A DNA stretch of 64,000 bases from Streptosporangium violaceochromogenes (GCF_014654615.1 NZ_BNBB01000014.1:116476-180475), one strand, 5' to 3'. Numbered from the stretch's first letter, positions 33,520-42,552 are shown. The notes: generated by a model from the sequence alone, not told the origin. A program made the numbers and translations.

Positions 33520-34247
33520 TGGGCACCCCCGGCGATGTCGGCGGCTTCGGTGAGGGTCCGGCTGAGGTCGGCGTCGCGGACGGCGAGCACCTGGCCGAGG
33601 GTGTGTGCGGCCTGGGGCGACATGCGGGCGGGCGGCGCGGCCACGTCCGGGCTCCACAGGGACAGGCAGACGTAGGGGTCGGCGTTGAACGCGGCGTAGA
33701 TCGACACGGCGACGGTGTCGAGGACGGCGACGCGCCGGGAGTGCAGGACGTGTCCGGCGTCGCCCCGGTCGCACCAGGGCGGGCAGACGTCGCCGTCCCT
33801 GGCGGGCGGGGCGGCGGTGGCGGGCAGGCGGCGGCGCCGCATCATGGCCCCGGCGGCATCGGCCAGCTCGGTCCGTTCGGCTGCGGTGAGGATGCTGGAG
33901 TGGAAGGCGGTGACCCACACGTCCGGGTCGGTTCCGGCGGCGGCGAGGACGTCACGCATGCTGTGGAGGGCCGACAGGAACCCGGAGTGGAAGCTGTAGC
34001 GCATCTCGGCGTCGGCGAGGGCGGAGCGGGTGTCGGCGAGGTCGCGGACGACGGCCGCCTCGTCGGCGGCCCGGCGGGTCAGGGCGGCGGTGGCGGCGGT
34101 CTGCTTGAGGCAGTGCCGGCAGGTGACGGGGTCGGTGGTGGGGGTGTAGGCGGCGGGGTTGGTGCGGGTCTGGCATCCGGCGTCGCCGTTGACGGCGAGG
34201 TGGACGATGCCGGACCTGTTGTTACGCAGGCGGGTAGGATCACCCAT
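33516..34247 (-). CDS. 243-aa protein with N-terminal zinc-site and C-terminal CPPWC domain
   Basis: The first gene of the leftward transfer operon; ATG 34247 lies seven bases after AGGAG. The N-terminal part has GCQTRTNPAAY and VTCRHCLKQT, a likely zinc site. A helical middle follows. The C-terminal domain DVCPPWCDRGDAGHVLHSRR ... ARMSPQAAHTLGQVLAV is paralogous to the next gene product. Function unknown. Its 5' region runs into attR, so the operon promoter sits at the very end of the element. Confidence 0.7.
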   Translation of the reverse strand: MGDPTRLRNNRSGIVHLAVNGDAGCQTRTNPAAYTPTTDPVTCRHCLKQTAATAALTRRAADEAAVVRDLADTRSALADAEMRYSFHSGFLSALHSMRDVLAAAGTDPDVWVTAFHSSILTAAERTELADAAGAMMRRRRLPATAAPPARDGDVCPPWCDRGDAGHVLHSRRVAVLDTVAVSIYAAFNADPYVCLSLWSPDVAAPPARMSPQAAHTLGQVLAVRDADLSRTLTEAADIAGGAQ

Positions 34248-34335
34248 GGTTCTACTCCTGGTGTACGCAGGGGTGGGGCAAAGGGGCTTGTTCGGTGGTT
34301 GGACACCGGGCAGGCCCCGTTTTCTTGTCTCGCCG

Positions 34336-34375
34336 TTAGGTCATCGCAGACCTATTGGTGACCGAAAGTACGCCG
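34336..34375 (+). other. attR attachment site
   Basis: The element half carries GTTAGGT and CCTATT before the GGTGA core at 34357-34361; the host half continues CCGAAAGTACGCCG, which is the lost 3' end of comEA. Joining the element halves of attL and attR across the core gives an attP with inner arms TATTGG / CCAATA and matching outer ACCTA-type arms. Confidence 0.8.
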
Positions 34376-34401
34376 AGATGAAGGACAGGGTGCGCGTGTG
34401 A
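34362..34401 (+). pseudogene. comEA: comEA 3' fragment
   Basis: The sequence after the core reads, in the comEA frame, RKYAEMKDRVRV and stop. This completes the helix-hairpin-helix left unfinished at 18877. It ends in TGA overlapping the comEC GTG. No start or ribosome-binding site precedes it, so it is only the displaced tail. Confidence 0.85.
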
Positions 34402-36911
34402 ACCGCTCCATCTCCCGCCCCGGCCTGTCCGGTGCCGGTGCCGGTGCCGGTGCCGGAGACGGAGACGGTGGGGGCGGGGGCGAGGGTGGGGGCGAGGGGA
34501 GCGGTGGCGGGGCCGGACGGGGCACCTCCACGCTTCCCCTGGTGGTGCCCGCCCTGGCCTCCTGGGCGACCGCCCTCGTCCTGCTGGGCTGTCCGGCGTG
34601 GGCGGGGGCCGTGACGGCGGTGGCCGCCGCCGGGGGTGGGCTGTTCGCGGCGGTGACGGCCGGTGAAGGGCGCGCGGCGGGGCGAGGCGTGCCCTCCGAG
34701 GGGGTCGCGTGCGCGGGCCGGGGCCCGGGTGGCGGCGGGTGCGCCCGTCAAGGGCGGAACGCACTGATCGCGGCCCTGATGTGTGTGGCGGCGGTGGCGG
34801 GGACGGTGGCGTTCCACGTGCACGCGACCGGTACCGGACCGGTGGCCGAGCTGGCGGGCAGAGGGGCCGACGCGACGGTGGAGGCGGTGGTGACGGACGA
34901 CCCCCGGCGGCGGGCGCGGCGCGAGGGGAGGCTCCGGAGAGCGAGCTTCGTGGTGCCCGCGCGGATCGAGGTGATCGAGACGGAGGCGGGCAGGGTGACG
35001 TTGCGGGCTCCGGTGGTGCTGTTCGCCTCCGGAGAGGCGTGGGGGCCGCTTCTGCCCAGCCAGAGGGTCGCCTTCCGGGGGAGGTTCGGCCCCGCCGACG
35101 CCGGAGAGCTGCTTGCGGCGGTGGTGCTGGTAAGGACACCGCCGCGTGTCCTGGGTGGCCCCTCCTGGATCCAGCGGGTGGCGGGGGCGCTCCGAGCGGG
35201 GCTTCGCCAGGCGGCGGACGTGCTGCCGCCGGCGCAGCGGGGCCTGCTGCCCGGCCTGGTGGTGGGCGACGTGTCCCGGATGGACGAGCAGGTCAGGTCC
35301 GACTTCAAACAGGCGGGGCTCGGTCACCTCGTGGCGGTCTCCGGCGCCAATCTGGCGATCGTGGCCGGAGCGGTGGTCGCCCTGGCGCGGGGCGTGGGGC
35401 TGCCGCTCGCGGCCAGGGGGGCGTTGGCCCTGCTCGCCATGCTCTCGTTCGCGGTCGTCGCGCGCCCGTCGCCCAGCGTGCTCCGCGCGCTCCTCATGGG
35501 AGGCGTCGCCGCCGTGGCGCTCGGCACGGGCCGCCCACGTGACGGCAGGGCCGCGCTGTCGGCGACCGTCCTCGGGCTGATCCTGTTCGACCCCGCCCTC
35601 GCCCGGTCCTACGGCTTCGCCCTGTCGGTCTGCGCCACCGGCGGCATCCTGGTACTGGCCCCCCGCTGGCGGGACCGGCTCGCCCTGCGGCTGCCCCGCT
35701 GGGCGGCGGAGGCGATCGCCGTACCCGCCGCGGCGCAGGCCGCGGTCACCCCGGTGCTGGTCCTGATGGCGGGGCAGCTGTCTCCGGTGGCGGTCCCCGC
35801 CAACCTGGTCGCCGGCCCCGCCGTCGCGCCCGCCACCCTGCTCGGGTTCGCCGTGGCGCTGCTCGCGCCCCTGCACATGGGGCTCGCGAGCCTGCTGGTC
35901 CGGCCCGCCGGTCTTGCCGCCGGATGGATCGTCGAGGTGGCGGAGCACGCGGCGGGGGTCCCGCTGGGGGTGCTTCCGTGGCCCGGCGGTCTCATCGGGC
36001 TGGTCGCCCTGGCCGCCGCCGTACCGCTCGCTCTTTTCGCGCTGCGGCGTCGCCGATGGCGCGGGGTGATCCTGGCGGTGGCGGCCGGGGCGATCGTCAC
36101 CGTCACCGTGACCCGGCCGATGGTGGTCAGCCGGCCTCCCGGGGGCTGGCTGCTGGTCGCCTGCGACGTGGGGCAGGGAGACGCGCTGCTGGTCGCCGCG
36201 GGGCCCGGGCGCGCCGTGGTGGTCGACACCGGCCCCGACCCGGTGCCGATGGACCGGTGTCTGAGGTCCGCAGGGGTACGGGAGGTGCCGCTGGTGATCC
36301 TCACCCACCCGCATTTCGATCATGTGGGAGGGCTGGACGGGGTCTTCCGCAGGCGCGCGGTGGGGGCGGTGGTGGTCACCCCGCACAGAGTCGCCGAGAG
36401 GGAGAACGCCCGGCTCGGCGGCGAGCTCACCCGCCGCCGGGTCGCGGCGTGGGCCGCCCGGCCGGGCGCGAGCTGGCGGTTCGGTCCTTCCCAGCTCACG
36501 ATCATCGGCCCCGGAGAGGAGGCGACCCCCGGGGGAGGAGGAGAGGGGGCACGGCTCAACAACGCCAGCGTCGTGGTGCACGTGCGCTGGGCGGAGGGAA
36601 CGGCGCTGCTCAGCGGGGACATCGAGACCGAGGCGCAGGCCTGGCTGCTCCGGCAGGGGCTCCCGAGGGTCGACGTCCTCAAGGTCCCGCATCACGGGTC
36701 CGCCAGGGGAGATCCCGCCTTCTTCGCGGCCACCGGCGCCCGTGCCGCCCTCGTCAGCGTCGGGGCGGGAAACGACTACGGTCACCCCGCCCCCTCGACT
36801 CTGGCCGGTCTGAGCGGCCTGGGCGTGAGGGTCTACCGGACCGATCTGTCGGGGGACCTCGCCGTGGTCTCCGGAACCGGCGGCCTGGCCGTCGTCTCCC
36901 GCGGTCGTTGA
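34398..36911 (+). CDS. comEC: DNA internalisation/competence protein ComEC
   Basis: An 837-aa protein. It has, in order: a Gly-rich N-terminus, membrane helices with a DUF4131-like region (to about 250), the Competence domain with many helices (LLPGLVVGDVSRMD, FKQAGLGHLVAVSGANLAI, about 280-560), and a metallo-beta-lactamase domain with VGQGDALLV and THPHFDHVGGLDG (about 590-830). ComEC forms the channel for single-stranded DNA uptake. The GTG at 34398 overlaps the comEA stop (GTGA), so the gene was translationally coupled to comEA. The insertion removes that coupling and the upstream promoter; expression now depends on something in the element's last 150 bp. Confidence 0.93.
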   Translation: MNRSISRPGLSGAGAGAGAGDGDGGGGGEGGGEGSGGGAGRGTSTLPLVVPALASWATALVLLGCPAWAGAVTAVAAAGGGLFAAVTAGEGRAAGRGVPSEGVACAGRGPGGGGCARQGRNALIAALMCVAAVAGTVAFHVHATGTGPVAELAGRGADATVEAVVTDDPRRRARREGRLRRASFVVPARIEVIETEAGRVTLRAPVVLFASGEAWGPLLPSQRVAFRGRFGPADAGELLAAVVLVRTPPRVLGGPSWIQRVAGALRAGLRQAADVLPPAQRGLLPGLVVGDVSRMDEQVRSDFKQAGLGHLVAVSGANLAIVAGAVVALARGVGLPLAARGALALLAMLSFAVVARPSPSVLRALLMGGVAAVALGTGRPRDGRAALSATVLGLILFDPALARSYGFALSVCATGGILVLAPRWRDRLALRLPRWAAEAIAVPAAAQAAVTPVLVLMAGQLSPVAVPANLVAGPAVAPATLLGFAVALLAPLHMGLASLLVRPAGLAAGWIVEVAEHAAGVPLGVLPWPGGLIGLVALAAAVPLALFALRRRRWRGVILAVAAGAIVTVTVTRPMVVSRPPGGWLLVACDVGQGDALLVAAGPGRAVVVDTGPDPVPMDRCLRSAGVREVPLVILTHPHFDHVGGLDGVFRRRAVGAVVVTPHRVAERENARLGGELTRRRVAAWAARPGASWRFGPSQLTIIGPGEEATPGGGGEGARLNNASVVVHVRWAEGTALLSGDIETEAQAWLLRQGLPRVDVLKVPHHGSARGDPAFFAATGARAALVSVGAGNDYGHPAPSTLAGLSGLGVRVYRTDLSGDLAVVSGTGGLAVVSRGR

Positions 36912-37048
36912 ACCGGTTCGCCCGCCGTCCGGTTCGCCCCGGTCCGCCCTTCACCGCACGGGCTGTCCGCCACCTGAGGGGGTGCGCCCGTGGGAGGTCC
37001 GGTGTCCGCGGCTGCTCAGAGGGGGCGTTCCCCGTGCGGGCGGCCTCC

Positions 37049-37222
37049 TCAGGAGGCCGTGGCGAGGACCTTGGCGGGAACTCTGGCGGGGCCGCGGAAC
37101 TCGGTGTCCACGTCGGCGGCGTACACCGAGCGGTGGCAGCGGGCGCAGCGGTACACGATGGGCCCCTCATCAAGGGCCGTGCCGCACCGGGGGCAGGCAT
37201 GACGGCAGACGGTGGAATTCAT
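37049..37222 (-). CDS. 57-aa zinc-ribbon protein
   Basis: The start is ATG 37222 with GAGG nearby. CRHACPRCGTALDEG and VYRCARCHRSVYAAD give two CxxC pairs, a compact zinc ribbon. The rest is a short tail (FRGPARVPAKVLATAS). It lies between comEC and holA on the opposite strand. Function unknown; such proteins may bind nucleic acid or another protein. Confidence 0.6.
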   Translation of the reverse strand: MNSTVCRHACPRCGTALDEGPIVYRCARCHRSVYAADVDTEFRGPARVPAKVLATAS

Positions 37223-37365
37223 CGGGAGTCCTCCCGGACGGGGCGGTCGTCGGCGAAGCGGGAAACCCAGCGGGCGACCGCTGGAGTCCCCCGCCTTCGG
37301 GCGGGGGAGAAAGCCAACTCCTTGAGTCACTCAGAGTCTGCCGTAAAACACCTGCATTCGAATTG

Positions 37366-37390
37366 CGAATCGCTTGCCGATTGCGATTCG
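37366..37390. promoter_or_regulatory. holA: inverted repeat in holA promoter region
   Basis: CGAATCGC (37366-37373) and GCGATTCG (37383-37390) are perfect 8-bp arms around 9 bases. A further TTCG/CGAA pair lies at 37357-37369. It sits about 28 bp before the holA ATG in an unusually A+T-rich stretch. Possible operator; the binding protein is unknown. Confidence 0.4.
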
Positions 37391-37417
37391 GCCACCGGTA
37401 CGTGGCATGCTCTGGGC

Positions 37418-38389
37418 ATGGCGGCAACCGACCCAGCACCCGTGACCTTGGTAGTCGGCGACGAGGAGTTGCTGGCGGACCGCGCCGTGGGTGAGGTGGT
37501 CGCCGGGGCCAGGGCGGCCGACCCCGGCACCGAGGTGCACGACCTGGCCGGAGGGAAGGTCGAGAGCGGGGAGCTGACCCGGCTGACCTCGCCGTCGTTG
37601 TTCGGGGGCGGTTCGGTGGTGGTGATCCGCTCGGCCCAGGACCTCGCCAAGGAGGTCGTGACCGAGATCGTCTCCTACGCCGCCGACCCCGCGCCGGATG
37701 CCGCGCTGGTGCTCGTCCACCCCGGGGGTGTCAAGGGGAAGGCTCTGGTCGACGGGGTCAGGAAGGCGGGGGCCCGCGTGGTCACCGTCACCAAGGTGAC
37801 GAAATCGGCCGAGCGGCTGGCGTTCGTCAAGTCCGAGATGAAGCGGGCCGGCCGGACCATCGGCGGCGACGCGGCCGCCGCCCTGGTCGAGGCGGTGGGC
37901 AACGACCTGCGGGAGCTGGCCGCGGCCTGCAACCAGCTGGCGTTCGACACCCCCGGCAAGACCATCGACGAGGCGGCCGTCGCCCGCTATCACCGGGGAC
38001 GGGCCGAGGTCAGCGGGTTCACCGTGGCCGACTCCGCCGTGGAGGGCCGCCTGGGTGACGCGCTGGAGCAGCTTCGCTGGGCGCTCGCCACCGGCACGGC
38101 CCCCGTCCTGCTGGTGAGCGCGGTCGCCGGCGGGCTGCGCTCGCTGGCCAAGGTGGGCGGAGCCCCCAGAAATCTGCGCGGCGGGCAGCTCGCCGGCCGG
38201 CTGGGCATGCCGCCCTGGAAGGTGGAGCGGGTTCAGCGCCAGCTCAACGGCTGGGGCCCGGCGGGCATCGCCCGCGCGATCCAGGCGGCGGCCCTGGCCG
38301 ATGAGCAGGTCAAGGGGGGCGGCGCGGACCCCGCCTACGCGCTGGAGCACATGATCCAGACGGTTGTCGCGAGCCGTACCGGACGCTGA
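37418..38389 (+). CDS. holA: DNA polymerase III subunit delta
   Basis: A 323-aa clamp-loader delta subunit: VTLVVGDEELLADRAV at the N-terminus, LFGGGSVVVIRSAQDL, LVEAVGNDLRELAAACNQL and C-terminal QLNGWGPAGIARAIQAAALADEQVKGG. Delta opens the beta clamp during loading at the replication fork. The ATG at 37418 is in GGGCATG without a strong ribosome-binding site. In many actinobacteria holA follows comEA-comEC, as here. Confidence 0.93.
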   Translation: MAATDPAPVTLVVGDEELLADRAVGEVVAGARAADPGTEVHDLAGGKVESGELTRLTSPSLFGGGSVVVIRSAQDLAKEVVTEIVSYAADPAPDAALVLVHPGGVKGKALVDGVRKAGARVVTVTKVTKSAERLAFVKSEMKRAGRTIGGDAAAALVEAVGNDLRELAAACNQLAFDTPGKTIDEAAVARYHRGRAEVSGFTVADSAVEGRLGDALEQLRWALATGTAPVLLVSAVAGGLRSLAKVGGAPRNLRGGQLAGRLGMPPWKVERVQRQLNGWGPAGIARAIQAAALADEQVKGGGADPAYALEHMIQTVVASRTGR

Positions 38390-38508
38390 GGCTCCCGGGA
38401 GGAAGAGGCGGGCGGGAACGGGCGGGGGGCCCGCGGACGGGGAGACAGCGCGGGAAGCGCCCGGGGAAACGGCGGGAGAAGGGCGTACGGCGGGCCCGTC
38501 AACGCCGG

Positions 38509-38588
38509 AGCGCCGCACCCCCTGAGGAGTACGGCGCCGGGAAGAACAGCGCCGCACCCCCCGAGGGGAGTGCGGCGCCGGGAAGAAC
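38509..38588. terminator. tandemly duplicated hairpin between holA and rpsT
   Basis: Two adjacent copies of an about 40-bp unit starting AGCGCCGCACCCCC and ending GGCGCCGGGAAGAAC lie at 38509-38547 and 38548-38588. Each folds into a stem (GCGCCGCAC / GTGCGGCGC in the second copy). They probably end both convergent genes. Confidence 0.7.
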
Positions 38589-38592
38589 CTCG

Positions 38593-38865
38593 TTACTTGG
38601 CGGCCGACAGGGCGGCGGCGCGCTGGGCGATCGCCGACTTGCGGTTGGCGGCCTGGTTCTTGTGGATCACGCCCTTGCTGGCGGCCTTGTCAAGCTGGCG
38701 AGAGGCGCTGCGCATGAGCGCGACGGCCTCGTCGGCCTTGCCCTGGTCGGCGGCCTCGCGGAACTTGCGGATGGCCGTCTTCAGAGACGACTTGACGGCC
38801 TTGTTACGCAGCCGGGCCTTCTCGTTCTGCCGGTTACGCTTGATCTGGGACTTGATGTTCGCCAC
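38593..38865 (-). CDS. rpsT: 30S ribosomal protein S20
   Basis: A 90-aa highly basic helical protein ([25 protein letters not shown] at the N-terminus, [23 protein letters not shown] near the end), the usual S20 length. It binds 16S rRNA early in assembly. The start is GTG 38865, which fits the conserved MANIKSQ opening; a 28-codon upstream extension is not conserved and is rejected. It is convergent with holA and divergent from lepA, a conserved actinobacterial arrangement. Confidence 0.96.
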   Translation of the reverse strand: MANIKSQIKRNRQNEKARLRNKAVKSSLKTAIRKFREAADQGKADEAVALMRSASRQLDKAASKGVIHKNQAANRKSAIAQRAAALSAAK

Positions 38866-39277
38866 GAAGAAGCCTCGGTGAATGTCGTCGGAGTGGGGCG
38901 CGCGGGCAGAGAGGGCGCGCCACACGCAGTTGAATAGGCTACCAACCACCCGGGCGGTCGCTCAAATCGACAGCCTGGGCAGACGGATGCCTGATCAGCT
39001 TACCGTGCTCGGGCCGGGGAGGGAATCACGCCCCGCCGGGGGAGGGGCGGCGGAGGCCGTGGGAACGACGGGGGCGCGATGGGGCGTCGCCTTCGCCGCT
39101 GGGCGGGCGTCCCGGTAGACTCGATCGTGGATGGCCGCGGCCGTTCCGGGCGGTGCTGTAAGGACCGACGCGGTCGGCTGTAAGGACCGACGTGGTCGCC
39201 ACGCCGGCGGGCCGCAGGCCGGACCGTGCTCTGGTCCGGGTAACCACCCGGACATGTCACCATGGAAGGCGGCTGGT
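38866..39277. other. intergenic region between rpsT and lepA
   Basis: 412 bp without a supported gene. It holds the divergent promoters for rpsT and lepA (not assigned) and a tandem 22-bp repeat at 39156-39199. In-frame ATGs at 39131 and 39254 upstream of lepA are not supported by LepA conservation. Confidence 0.45.
39156..39199 (+). repeat. tandem 22-bp repeat in the lepA leader
   Basis: Two head-to-tail copies start CTGTAAGGACCGACG and differ at one base (C/T) before GGTCG. Each contains a small CCGAC / GTCGG stem. The pair sits 79 bp upstream of the likely lepA start and could form paired hairpins in the mRNA leader. Confidence 0.6.
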
Positions 39278-41161
39278 ATGCCAGCCGCCGATCGCATGTT
39301 CATCCCGTCGAAACGGACACCGGTGCGCATTCAGCCTGGCCAGACCGATCCCGCGGTGATCCGCAACTTCTGCATCATCGCGCACATCGACCATGGAAAG
39401 TCGACGCTTGCCGACCGCATGCTGCAGATCACCGGTGTGGTCGACGAGCGTTCCATGCGCGCCCAATACCTCGACCGGATGGACATCGAGCGTGAGCGCG
39501 GCATCACGATCAAGTCGCAGGCGGTCCGGCTGCCGTGGCGGGTGAACGGCGCCGACCACGTCCTCAACATGATCGACACCCCGGGGCACGTGGACTTCAC
39601 CTACGAGGTCTCCCGCTCGCTTCAGGCGTGTGAGGGCGCGATCCTGCTGGTCGACGCCGCGCAGGGGATCGAGGCGCAGACCCTGGCCAACCTCTATCTG
39701 GCCATGAACAACGACATGACGATCATCCCGGTCCTCAACAAGATCGACCTGCCGGCCGCCCAGCCGGAGAAGTACGCCGCGGAGATCGCCCACCTCATCG
39801 GGTGTGAGCCGGAGGAGGTCCTGCGGGTCTCGGGCAAGACCGGGGTGGGCGTCAGGGAGCTGCTCGACCACGTCGTCGAAAGGGTTCCCGCCCCGGTCGG
39901 CGACGCCGCCGCCCCGGCCCGCGCGCTCATCTTCGACTCGGTGTACGACACCTACCGCGGTGTGGTCACCTACGTGCGGGTGATGGACGGGCACCTGGGC
40001 AAGCGCGAGCGCATCCTGATGATGTCCACCGGCGCGGCCCACGAGACCCTGGAGATCGGGGTCATCTCCCCCGAGCCCAAGATCGCCGACCAGGGGCTGG
40101 GGGTGGGGGAGGTGGGATACCTCATCACGGGCGTGAAGGACGTGCGCCAGTCGCGGGTCGGTGACACCGTCACCTCCGGCGCCCGCCCGGCCTCCGAGGC
40201 GCTCAGCGGCTACGAGCACCCCAAGCCGATGGTCTTCTCGGGTCTCTACCCGATCGACGGCGACGACTATCCCGAGCTCCGTGAGGCCCTGGACAAGCTT
40301 CAGCTCAACGACGCGGCGCTGGTCTACGAGCCGGAGACCTCCGCGGCCCTCGGCTTCGGCTTCCGCTGCGGCTTCCTCGGCCTGCTCCACATGGAGATCG
40401 TCCGTGAGCGCCTGGAGCGGGAGTTCAACCTCTCGCTCATCTCGACCGCCCCCAACGTGATCTACAGAGTGATCATGGAGGACGGCCGGGAGGTCATCGT
40501 GACCAACCCCTCGGAGTTTCCCACGGGCAAGGTCGACAAGGTTTTCGAGCCGGTCGTGAAGGCGACCGTCCTGGTCCCCTCGGAGTTCATCGGCGCGATC
40601 ATGGAGCTCTGCCAGAACCGCCGGGGCGCCCTCCAGGGCATGGACTACCTGTCGGAGGACCGCGTCGAGATCCGCTACACCATGCCGCTCGGCGAGATCA
40701 TCTTCGACTTCTTCGACCAGCTCAAGTCGCGCACGCGCGGTTACGCCTCGCTCGACTACGAGCCCCACGGCGAGCAGGAGTCCGAGCTGGTCAAGGTCGA
40801 CATTCTGCTTCAGGGCGAGGCCGTCGACGCCTTCAGCGCCATCGTCCACAAGGACAAGGCGTACGGCTACGGGGTCGAGATGGCCAAGAAACTCCGCGAG
40901 CTCATCCCGCGGCAGCAGTTCGAGGTGCCGATCCAGGCCGCGATCGGCGCCCGCGTCATCGCCCGCGAGAACATCCGCGCCATCCGCAAGGACGTCCTGG
41001 CCAAGTGCTACGGCGGTGACATCTCCCGTAAGCGCAAGCTGCTGGAGAAGCAGAAGGAGGGCAAGAAGCGGATGAAGATGGTCGGCCGCGTCGAGGTCCC
41101 CCAGGAGGCGTTCGTCGCCGCGCTGTCCACCGAGTCCTCCAGCGACAAGTCCAGGAAGTAG
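39278..41161 (+). CDS. lepA: elongation factor 4 (LepA), ribosomal back-translocase GTPase
   Basis: About 627 aa. The G domain has [16 protein letters not shown] (G1), [13 protein letters not shown] (G2), [10 protein letters not shown] (G3) and PVLNKIDLP (G4). EF-G-like domains II, III and V follow. The LepA-specific C-terminal domain closes the protein with [24 protein letters not shown]. LepA acts on stalled or mis-translocated ribosomes. I take ATG 39278 as the start (GGAAGG upstream); ATG 39296 and 39254 are alternatives. Confidence 0.96.
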   Translation: MPAADRMFIPSKRTPVRIQPGQTDPAVIRNFCIIAHIDHGKSTLADRMLQITGVVDERSMRAQYLDRMDIERERGITIKSQAVRLPWRVNGADHVLNMIDTPGHVDFTYEVSRSLQACEGAILLVDAAQGIEAQTLANLYLAMNNDMTIIPVLNKIDLPAAQPEKYAAEIAHLIGCEPEEVLRVSGKTGVGVRELLDHVVERVPAPVGDAAAPARALIFDSVYDTYRGVVTYVRVMDGHLGKRERILMMSTGAAHETLEIGVISPEPKIADQGLGVGEVGYLITGVKDVRQSRVGDTVTSGARPASEALSGYEHPKPMVFSGLYPIDGDDYPELREALDKLQLNDAALVYEPETSAALGFGFRCGFLGLLHMEIVRERLEREFNLSLISTAPNVIYRVIMEDGREVIVTNPSEFPTGKVDKVFEPVVKATVLVPSEFIGAIMELCQNRRGALQGMDYLSEDRVEIRYTMPLGEIIFDFFDQLKSRTRGYASLDYEPHGEQESELVKVDILLQGEAVDAFSAIVHKDKAYGYGVEMAKKLRELIPRQQFEVPIQAAIGARVIARENIRAIRKDVLAKCYGGDISRKRKLLEKQKEGKKRMKMVGRVEVPQEAFVAALSTESSSDKSRK

Positions 41162-41340
41162 CCGGGCGCGGGCCGCGTGGCCGGCGCGCCCGTCTCGCCG
41201 GGGGAGGGGCGCCCGAGAGGGTGCGGGGAAGGCCGCCGCGTGGGGCCGGGGGTCCCGAGGTCCCTTTTCCGTCCTCCCGGCACCGTGGCGGGGCGGCCCG
41301 GCGTGCCGGGCGGTGGGGAAAGGGCGGCAGACTTGGTGCC

Positions 41341-42552
41341 GTGCCATCCACACTTCCCGACGGCGATCCCGTACCGCCCTCGGGCCGTCTCCCCGACAGC
41401 GCGCTCGACGGGCTGGGCGGGCGGCCCTTCGGCCTCTACGTTCACGTGCCCTTCTGTGTCACCCGCTGCGGCTACTGTGACTTCAACACCTACACGGCCG
41501 CCGAGCTCGGCCCCGGCGCCTCGCACCGTGACTACGCCGACACCGCCGTCGCCGAGGTACGGCGGGCCCGGGCCGTCCTGGGCGCGGTGGACCTGCCGGT
41601 CGAGACCGTCTTCTTCGGAGGCGGCACCCCGACCCTGCTGCCCGCGGCCGACCTGGTCCGGATCCTGGAGGCGATCGGCGAGGAGTTCGGTCTCGCGCCC
41701 GGCGCCGAGGTGACCACCGAGGCCAATCCCGAGTCGGTGGATCCGGGGCGTCTGGCGGAACTGCGCGCCGGGGGGTTCACCCGGATCAGCTTCGGCATGC
41801 AGAGCGCCCGTGAGCACGTGCTGCGGGTGCTGGAACGGCGGCACACCCCCGGCCGCCCGGCCGGTGCCGTGCGGGAGGCGCGTGAGGCCGGGTTCGGCCA
41901 CGTCAACCTGGACCTGATCTACGGTACGCCGGGAGAGAGCGACGACGACTGGCGCGCCTCGCTGGCGGCCGCCGTCGAGGCCGGTCCCGACCACGTGTCG
42001 GCCTACTCGCTGATCGTGGAGGACGGCACCAGGCTGGCGGCGCGGATCCGGCGCGGGGAGCTGCCGATGCCCGACGACGACGTGGCGGCCGACCGCTATC
42101 TCATCGCCGACGCCGTGCTGTCGGAGGCCGGGTTCTCCTGGTACGAGGTGTCCAACTGGGCGACCTCGGAGGCCGGGCGCTGCCGGCACAACCTGCTCTA
42201 CTGGACCGGCGGCGACTGGTGGGGGGTCGGGCCCGGCGCGCACAGCCACGTCGGCGGCACCCGCTGGTGGAACGTCAAGCATCCGGCGGCCTACGCCGGG
42301 CGCCTGGCCGCCGGCCTCTCGCCGGCGCACGCCCGTGAGGTGCTGACCCCGCGCGACAGGGCGGTGGAGCGGCTGATGCTGGAACTCAGGCTCTCCGAGG
42401 GGTTCCCGCTGAGGGAGCTCGAACGGCCGCCGGTGGTCGCCAGGGCGCTGGCCGACGGCCTGCTGGAGACGGAGCCCTTCAAGGCGGGGCGCGCGGTGCT
42501 GACGCTGCGCGGGCGTCTTCTCGCCGACGCACTGGTGCGCGACCTGACCTGA
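41341..42552 (+). CDS. hemW: heme chaperone HemW (radical SAM, HemN-like)
   Basis: A 403-aa protein. The radical-SAM cluster motif is C39xxxC43xxC46 in FCVTRCGYCDF; it lacks the extra Cys of true coproporphyrinogen dehydrogenase HemN. Also visible are VETVFFGGGTPTLL, GMQSAREHVLRVLERRH and DLIYGTPGES. HemW proteins bind heme and likely deliver it to respiratory enzymes. GTG 41341 gives PSTLPDGDPVPP, the conserved opening in actinobacteria. It lies downstream of lepA, a common order. Confidence 0.92.
   Translation: MPSTLPDGDPVPPSGRLPDSALDGLGGRPFGLYVHVPFCVTRCGYCDFNTYTAAELGPGASHRDYADTAVAEVRRARAVLGAVDLPVETVFFGGGTPTLLPAADLVRILEAIGEEFGLAPGAEVTTEANPESVDPGRLAELRAGGFTRISFGMQSAREHVLRVLERRHTPGRPAGAVREAREAGFGHVNLDLIYGTPGESDDDWRASLAAAVEAGPDHVSAYSLIVEDGTRLAARIRRGELPMPDDDVAADRYLIADAVLSEAGFSWYEVSNWATSEAGRCRHNLLYWTGGDWWGVGPGAHSHVGGTRWWNVKHPAAYAGRLAAGLSPAHAREVLTPRDRAVERLMLELRLSEGFPLRELERPPVVARALADGLLETEPFKAGRAVLTLRGRLLADALVRDLT

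Larger units (their letters stand above)
18873..34361 (+). mobile_element. integrative and conjugative element (AICE-like) inserted in comEA
   Basis: About 15.5 kb bounded by a shared GGTGA core (18873-18877 and 34357-34361) that splits comEA in register. From left to right it carries a serine integrase, a leftward regulator, an excisionase-like protein, Prim-Pol and DUF3631 replication proteins, small DNA-binding and unknown proteins, an orphan tape-measure/NlpC-P60 protein, a clt-like repeat array, and a leftward transfer operon ending in an FtsK/TraB translocase. AICEs normally use tyrosine integrases at tRNA genes; this one uses a serine integrase at a protein gene. No capsid, portal, terminase or tail-tube gene is present, so it is not a prophage. 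Confidence 0.88.

Noticed and set aside
18873..34361. Prophage
   Set aside because: Only a tape-measure-like gene is phage-type; there is no terminase, portal, capsid, tail tube or holin. Replication and transfer genes are of AICE type.
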